A stretch of 9,788 bases of DNA from Bryobacteraceae bacterium (GTDB taxonomy: Bacteria; Acidobacteriota; Terriglobia; Bryobacterales; Bryobacteraceae), in the NCBI GenBank assembly GCA_025350445.1, contig JANXXV010000186.1:1-9788 (forward strand), written 5' to 3'. Under the pieces are notes generated by a model that had not been told where the DNA came from, ran no database searches, and saw only the letters and a program-made list of their open reading frames with translations. Position numbers and translations under genes: made by a program. Of the stretch, positions 7,857 to 9,788 are shown in pieces; within the stretch, counting starts at the first letter, position 1; each line of letters starts with the position of its first letter.

Positions 7857-8203
7857 ATGCCTCGGGCTCTTGAGGGAATTTGCGACTATTTCCCGATCAA
7901 TCGTCTTTTACCAGGAGTCCTGTCAGACTTAGCCGCCGGAATCGCCGACATCCTGTTCATGCTCCCCATGCAGCATCCCGACAAAGCCACAGCCCTATCC
8001 GGCGCATTCTTCAGCGGGTTCGCTATTGGATTTCTCGCGGCCAACCTCATCCTGCCGGTCCATCCGGCCCTGTCAGGCGAGTTAGTTGGACTGCTGGTCC
8101 GCGTTCCCGATGCGGTGATCGCCAAGGCTACCCGCCAATCATTGGCACCGGCGTGATCTTCGGCGCCTTAGCCGGCTGGTCCAGCCGCCCGCGGGCAGCA
8201 TAA
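7857..8203 (+). pseudogene. Small membrane protein gene with a one-base frameshift
   Basis: Two overlapping + frames together give one plausible 115-residue protein with four hydrophobic segments: about 17-36 (LLPGVLSDLAAGIADILFML), 47-66 (LSGAFFSGFAIGFLAANLIL), 71-88 and 94-108. The first frame runs from ATG 7857 through VPDAVIAKAT and then loses similarity to membrane protein and stops at 8156. The second picks up at 8132 with PPIIGTGVIFGALAGWSSR and stops at TAA 8201-8203. Restoring one C in the run 8131-8133 joins them smoothly, so this is a deletion in a short homopolymer, either real or a base-calling error. The start is uncertain: ATC AAT CGT at 7899 reads like a lost ATG before RLLPGVL, and no Shine-Dalgarno is clear. 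I do not recognise a named family. It converges with the iron permease gene, with two bases between stops. Confidence 0.6.
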
Positions 8204-8205
8204 TC

Positions 8206-8571
8206 TCATTTTCCTGCTTCTTCTTCCCGAAGCTGCGAGAATTCCTGCCGCAATTCGTCAATCAATTCGTCCGGCGACAGTTCCAGCGACACCATCCCCG
8301 TCCGCGCCTCACTCACCGCCCGTATCAGCTCATCCAGCTTCAAATGCATCGCCCGCGCATCCCGGTTCTGCGTTCCCTGAATCAGGAAGACCATCAGAAA
8401 GGTGATGAGTGAGGTCCCGGTGTTGATCACCAGTTGCCATGTATCCGAGAAATGAAACAACGGTCCGGTCAGTCCCCAAACTAATATGACCACCACCCCA
8501 AGCAGGAAGGCTCCGGGACTTCCCAGCTTATCCGACGTGGCGTTGGAGAACTTCCGAAAGACATCTTTCAT
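8206..8571 (-). CDS. Low affinity iron permease family protein
   Basis: This 121-residue inner-membrane protein resembles the low affinity iron permease family (Pfam PF04120 type). It has two membrane helices (about 20-38, FLLGVVVILVWGLTGPLF, and 45-66, ending MVFLIQG) followed by the diagnostic TQNRDARAMHLKLDELIRA segment and an acidic cytoplasmic helix (about 98-118). The family name comes from fungal Fet4; for the short bacterial members iron transport is not established. The ATG at 8571 is preceded by GGGGTG five bases upstream. It lies 33 bp after the HAD hydrolase gene on the same strand, so co-transcription with HAD and LON is plausible. Length is normal for bacterial members. Confidence 0.87.
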   Translation of the reverse strand: MKDVFRKFSNATSDKLGSPGAFLLGVVVILVWGLTGPLFHFSDTWQLVINTGTSLITFLMVFLIQGTQNRDARAMHLKLDELIRAVSEARTGMVSLELSPDELIDELRQEFSQLREEEAGK

Positions 8572-8604
8572 GGCATCACCCCGAAAGATAGATGCAAACC
8601 AAAG

Positions 8605-9288
8605 CTAAAAGTGATCGCGAAGATCGGAAAACTGTTCGACAATCAACAATCGGCCCACGCCCGTACCCAACTCCGTCTTCTCCAGGTGCCAGGTGCGTTC
8701 ATGCGGCACGTATACCGCATTTAACCCCGCCGCCAACGCCGGATTCACGTCCGACTTCGGCGAATTCCCAATCATCCAGGTTAACTCCGGATCCATCTCC
8801 CGCTCCCGCACCAGCGCCGCATACGAACCGGGGTCTTTCTCTTTCACAATTGCCGTGTGCCCAAAGTAAATTCCCAGCTCGGACCGGTCGATCTTCAACT
8901 TCTGCTCTTCCGGATGTCCTTTGGTGAACAGCGTCAAATCATGCCGGGAAGCTAAATACTCCAGCGTGGACGCCACGCCACCAATTAACTCCAAAGGATG
9001 CTGAATAATCCGCTCGGCAAACGCCATGATCGTCGATAGATCGTCAGGCCCCACTTCCCGTTCGATCAGCCGTTCATAACACTGCCCCAGATTACGTGCA
9101 AAGTTTTTTGAACCGTAGCCGTGTGTCTTGTTGTTCACCAGCTCGATCTCGTCCAGTACTACCCGCACTTCTTCCGGCTTCAGCGTCGAATGGTCCATGT
9201 AGGCGATGAAGTCCTCAAATGCCCGCTCGAAGTAGATGTTGTTTTCCCAAAGTGTGTCGTCGGCATCGACAATCAGGTGTTGTCTCAC
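8605..9288 (-). CDS. HAD-superfamily hydrolase
   Basis: This 227-residue cytoplasmic enzyme has all four HAD motifs: motif I D8-A-D10-D-T12 (VDADDTLW), motif II Thr122 in LFTKGHPEEQ, a motif III Lys (149 or 151 in IVKEKDP), and motif IV GNSPKSD with Asp180. A helical cap lies between motifs I and II (about 15-100). This is the layout of small phosphatases of the phosphoglycolate phosphatase or haloacid dehalogenase type; the substrate cannot be told. The start is a GTG at 9288 that overlaps the TGA of the upstream LON-domain gene as GTGA, with GGGG a few bases before it. The coupling suggests that HAD translation depends on the LON gene being read through, which matters because that gene is broken by an inversion here. 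Confidence 0.88.
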   Translation of the reverse strand: MRQHLIVDADDTLWENNIYFERAFEDFIAYMDHSTLKPEEVRVVLDEIELVNNKTHGYGSKNFARNLGQCYERLIEREVGPDDLSTIMAFAERIIQHPLELIGGVASTLEYLASRHDLTLFTKGHPEEQKLKIDRSELGIYFGHTAIVKEKDPGSYAALVREREMDPELTWMIGNSPKSDVNPALAAGLNAVYVPHERTWHLEKTELGTGVGRLLIVEQFSDLRDHF

Positions 9289-9491
9289 AGAATCCCCGGT
9301 TTCACTTTGCTATGGCCATTCCTTGGCCCCACTTCGCGCATGTGGGCGACATGCTTTTGACGCAACGTATACTCCGGCAGAAACACAGCAAGTTGTCGCA
9401 TCCTTTCCGCCTCGGAACGTGTGGTCAACAGCAGCTGTTTGAAATTCAAATCTTCCACTAACTGCGCCAGGTGAAAACTCAATTGCGGATC
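9285..9491 (-). pseudogene. LON substrate-binding-domain protein, C-terminal fragment
   Basis: On the - strand this reads DPQLSFHLAQL, then VEDLNFKQLLLTTRSEAERM and RQLAVFLPEYTLRQKHVAHM up to the TGA at 9285-9287. It matches the helical C-terminal part of LON-domain (peptidase S16 substrate-binding-like) proteins. Upstream of codon 9489-9491 the - strand no longer resembles the family; the matching middle part is on the + strand immediately beyond. The gene is therefore split by an inversion or chimeric join at about 9485-9492. It is coupled to the HAD gene by GTGA. LON-domain stand-alone proteins lack the protease domain, and their role is poorly known. Confidence 0.75.
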
Positions 9492-9492
9492 G
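9459..9492. repeat. Left arm of a perfect 34-bp inverted repeat
   Basis: Positions 9459-9492 are the exact reverse complement of 9755-9788, with 262 bp between the arms. On the - strand the arm encodes DPQLSFHLAQL of the LON protein. Its inner edge (9492/9493) is exactly where the similarity switches strand. Confidence 0.97.
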
Positions 9493-9788
9493 TCAATACG
9501 GGGTGCTCGGCTACCGTGGAAAAGGTTCTGACGGAATACCCGGACGGTGGGATGGACGTGCTCGCCCTAGGGCGGCGCCGATTCGAGATCATTGGGTTGA
9601 ATGAGGAACGGACTTTCCTGCGCGGGACGGTGCAGTTTTTCGACGACGACGATGCTGATCCAGCCGAAAGGGAGATGCAGATCCGGGCGCTGGAAGGATT
9701 CACCGAGCTCAAGGCCCTGGGCGAGCGGCATGTTTTTGGTGAGCCGAAGCTGGGCGATCCGCAATTGAGTTTTCACCTGGCGCAGTTA
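9492..9788 (+). pseudogene. LON substrate-binding-domain protein, middle fragment, inverted orientation
   Basis: On the + strand an open frame runs to the window end: VNTGCSATVEKVLTEYPDGG, MDVLALGRRRFEIIGLNEER and TFLRGTVQFFDDDDADPAER, ending GDPQLSFHLAQL. This is the central beta-rich part of a LON substrate-binding domain. The N-terminal strand region expected before VNTGC is absent: upstream in frame there is only LRQVKTQLRI and then a TAA at 9459, all within the antisense of the C-terminal fragment. Its last 11 codons are the same as the first codons of the - strand C-terminal fragment, in inverted orientation. Together the two pieces would make a continuous protein if the segment were flipped. 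Confidence 0.75.
9755..9788. repeat. Right arm of a perfect 34-bp inverted repeat, ending at the window edge
   Basis: This is the exact reverse complement of 9459-9492. It reaches the last base of the window, so its true length is unknown and could be greater. On the + strand it encodes DPQLSFHLAQL in the LON middle fragment. Confidence 0.97.

Noticed and set aside
7880..8203. Independent 107-residue + strand gene in the second frame
   Set aside because: Its first part is Arg/His-rich shadow; only the end after 8132 looks like membrane protein and belongs to the frameshifted gene starting near 7857.

Overview
The window looks like chromosome of a GC-rich, Gram-negative-type bacterium, most likely an Acidobacteriota member near Solibacter/Bryobacteraceae. 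This is inferred from gene style: exported cupins, an SMP-30-like lipoprotein, a decayed copy of an N-terminal regulator domain common in Solibacter-type genomes, and a LON-domain protein of the type I recall from that group. No sequence search was run.

Left block (1-2597, + strand): the 3' part of nuoM and the complete nuoN, antiporter-like proton-pumping subunits of respiratory complex I, overlapping by 11 nt. NuoM carries a very histidine-rich insert before its last membrane helix, which is the most unusual protein feature here.

Middle block (2604-6840, - strand; transcription runs from 6840 downwards): an SMP-30/gluconolactonase-like lipoprotein, two tandemly duplicated exported bicupins and, 70 bp further on, an exported class C beta-lactamase-like serine hydrolase. 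The first three are tightly spaced (10-nt gap, then a 1-nt TGATG overlap) and have good ribosome binding sites, so they look like one operon. All four products appear exported, which suggests an envelope-located pathway on a lactone, sugar acid or ester. The substrate cannot be read from the sequence.

Degraded/accessory block (6841-8203): a decayed regulator-domain gene with a stop codon in place of a conserved Tyr; about 250 bp with no recognisable gene; a 76-aa orphan protein resembling a FlgC-type flagellar rod protein without its middle; and a small membrane protein gene broken by a one-base deletion in a C run. This block appears to be undergoing gene decay.

Right block (8206-9788, - strand): a LON substrate-binding-domain protein (C-terminal piece), a HAD-family hydrolase coupled to it through GTGA, and a low-affinity iron permease family protein. 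The LON gene is split head-on: its C-terminal part lies on the - strand, while its middle part lies on the + strand between two perfect 34-bp inverted repeats, the outer of which ends exactly at the window edge. This is either a real invertible or inverted segment or, more likely, a fold-back chimera or contig-end artefact.

No tRNA, rRNA, CRISPR array, insertion sequence or phage gene was recognised.
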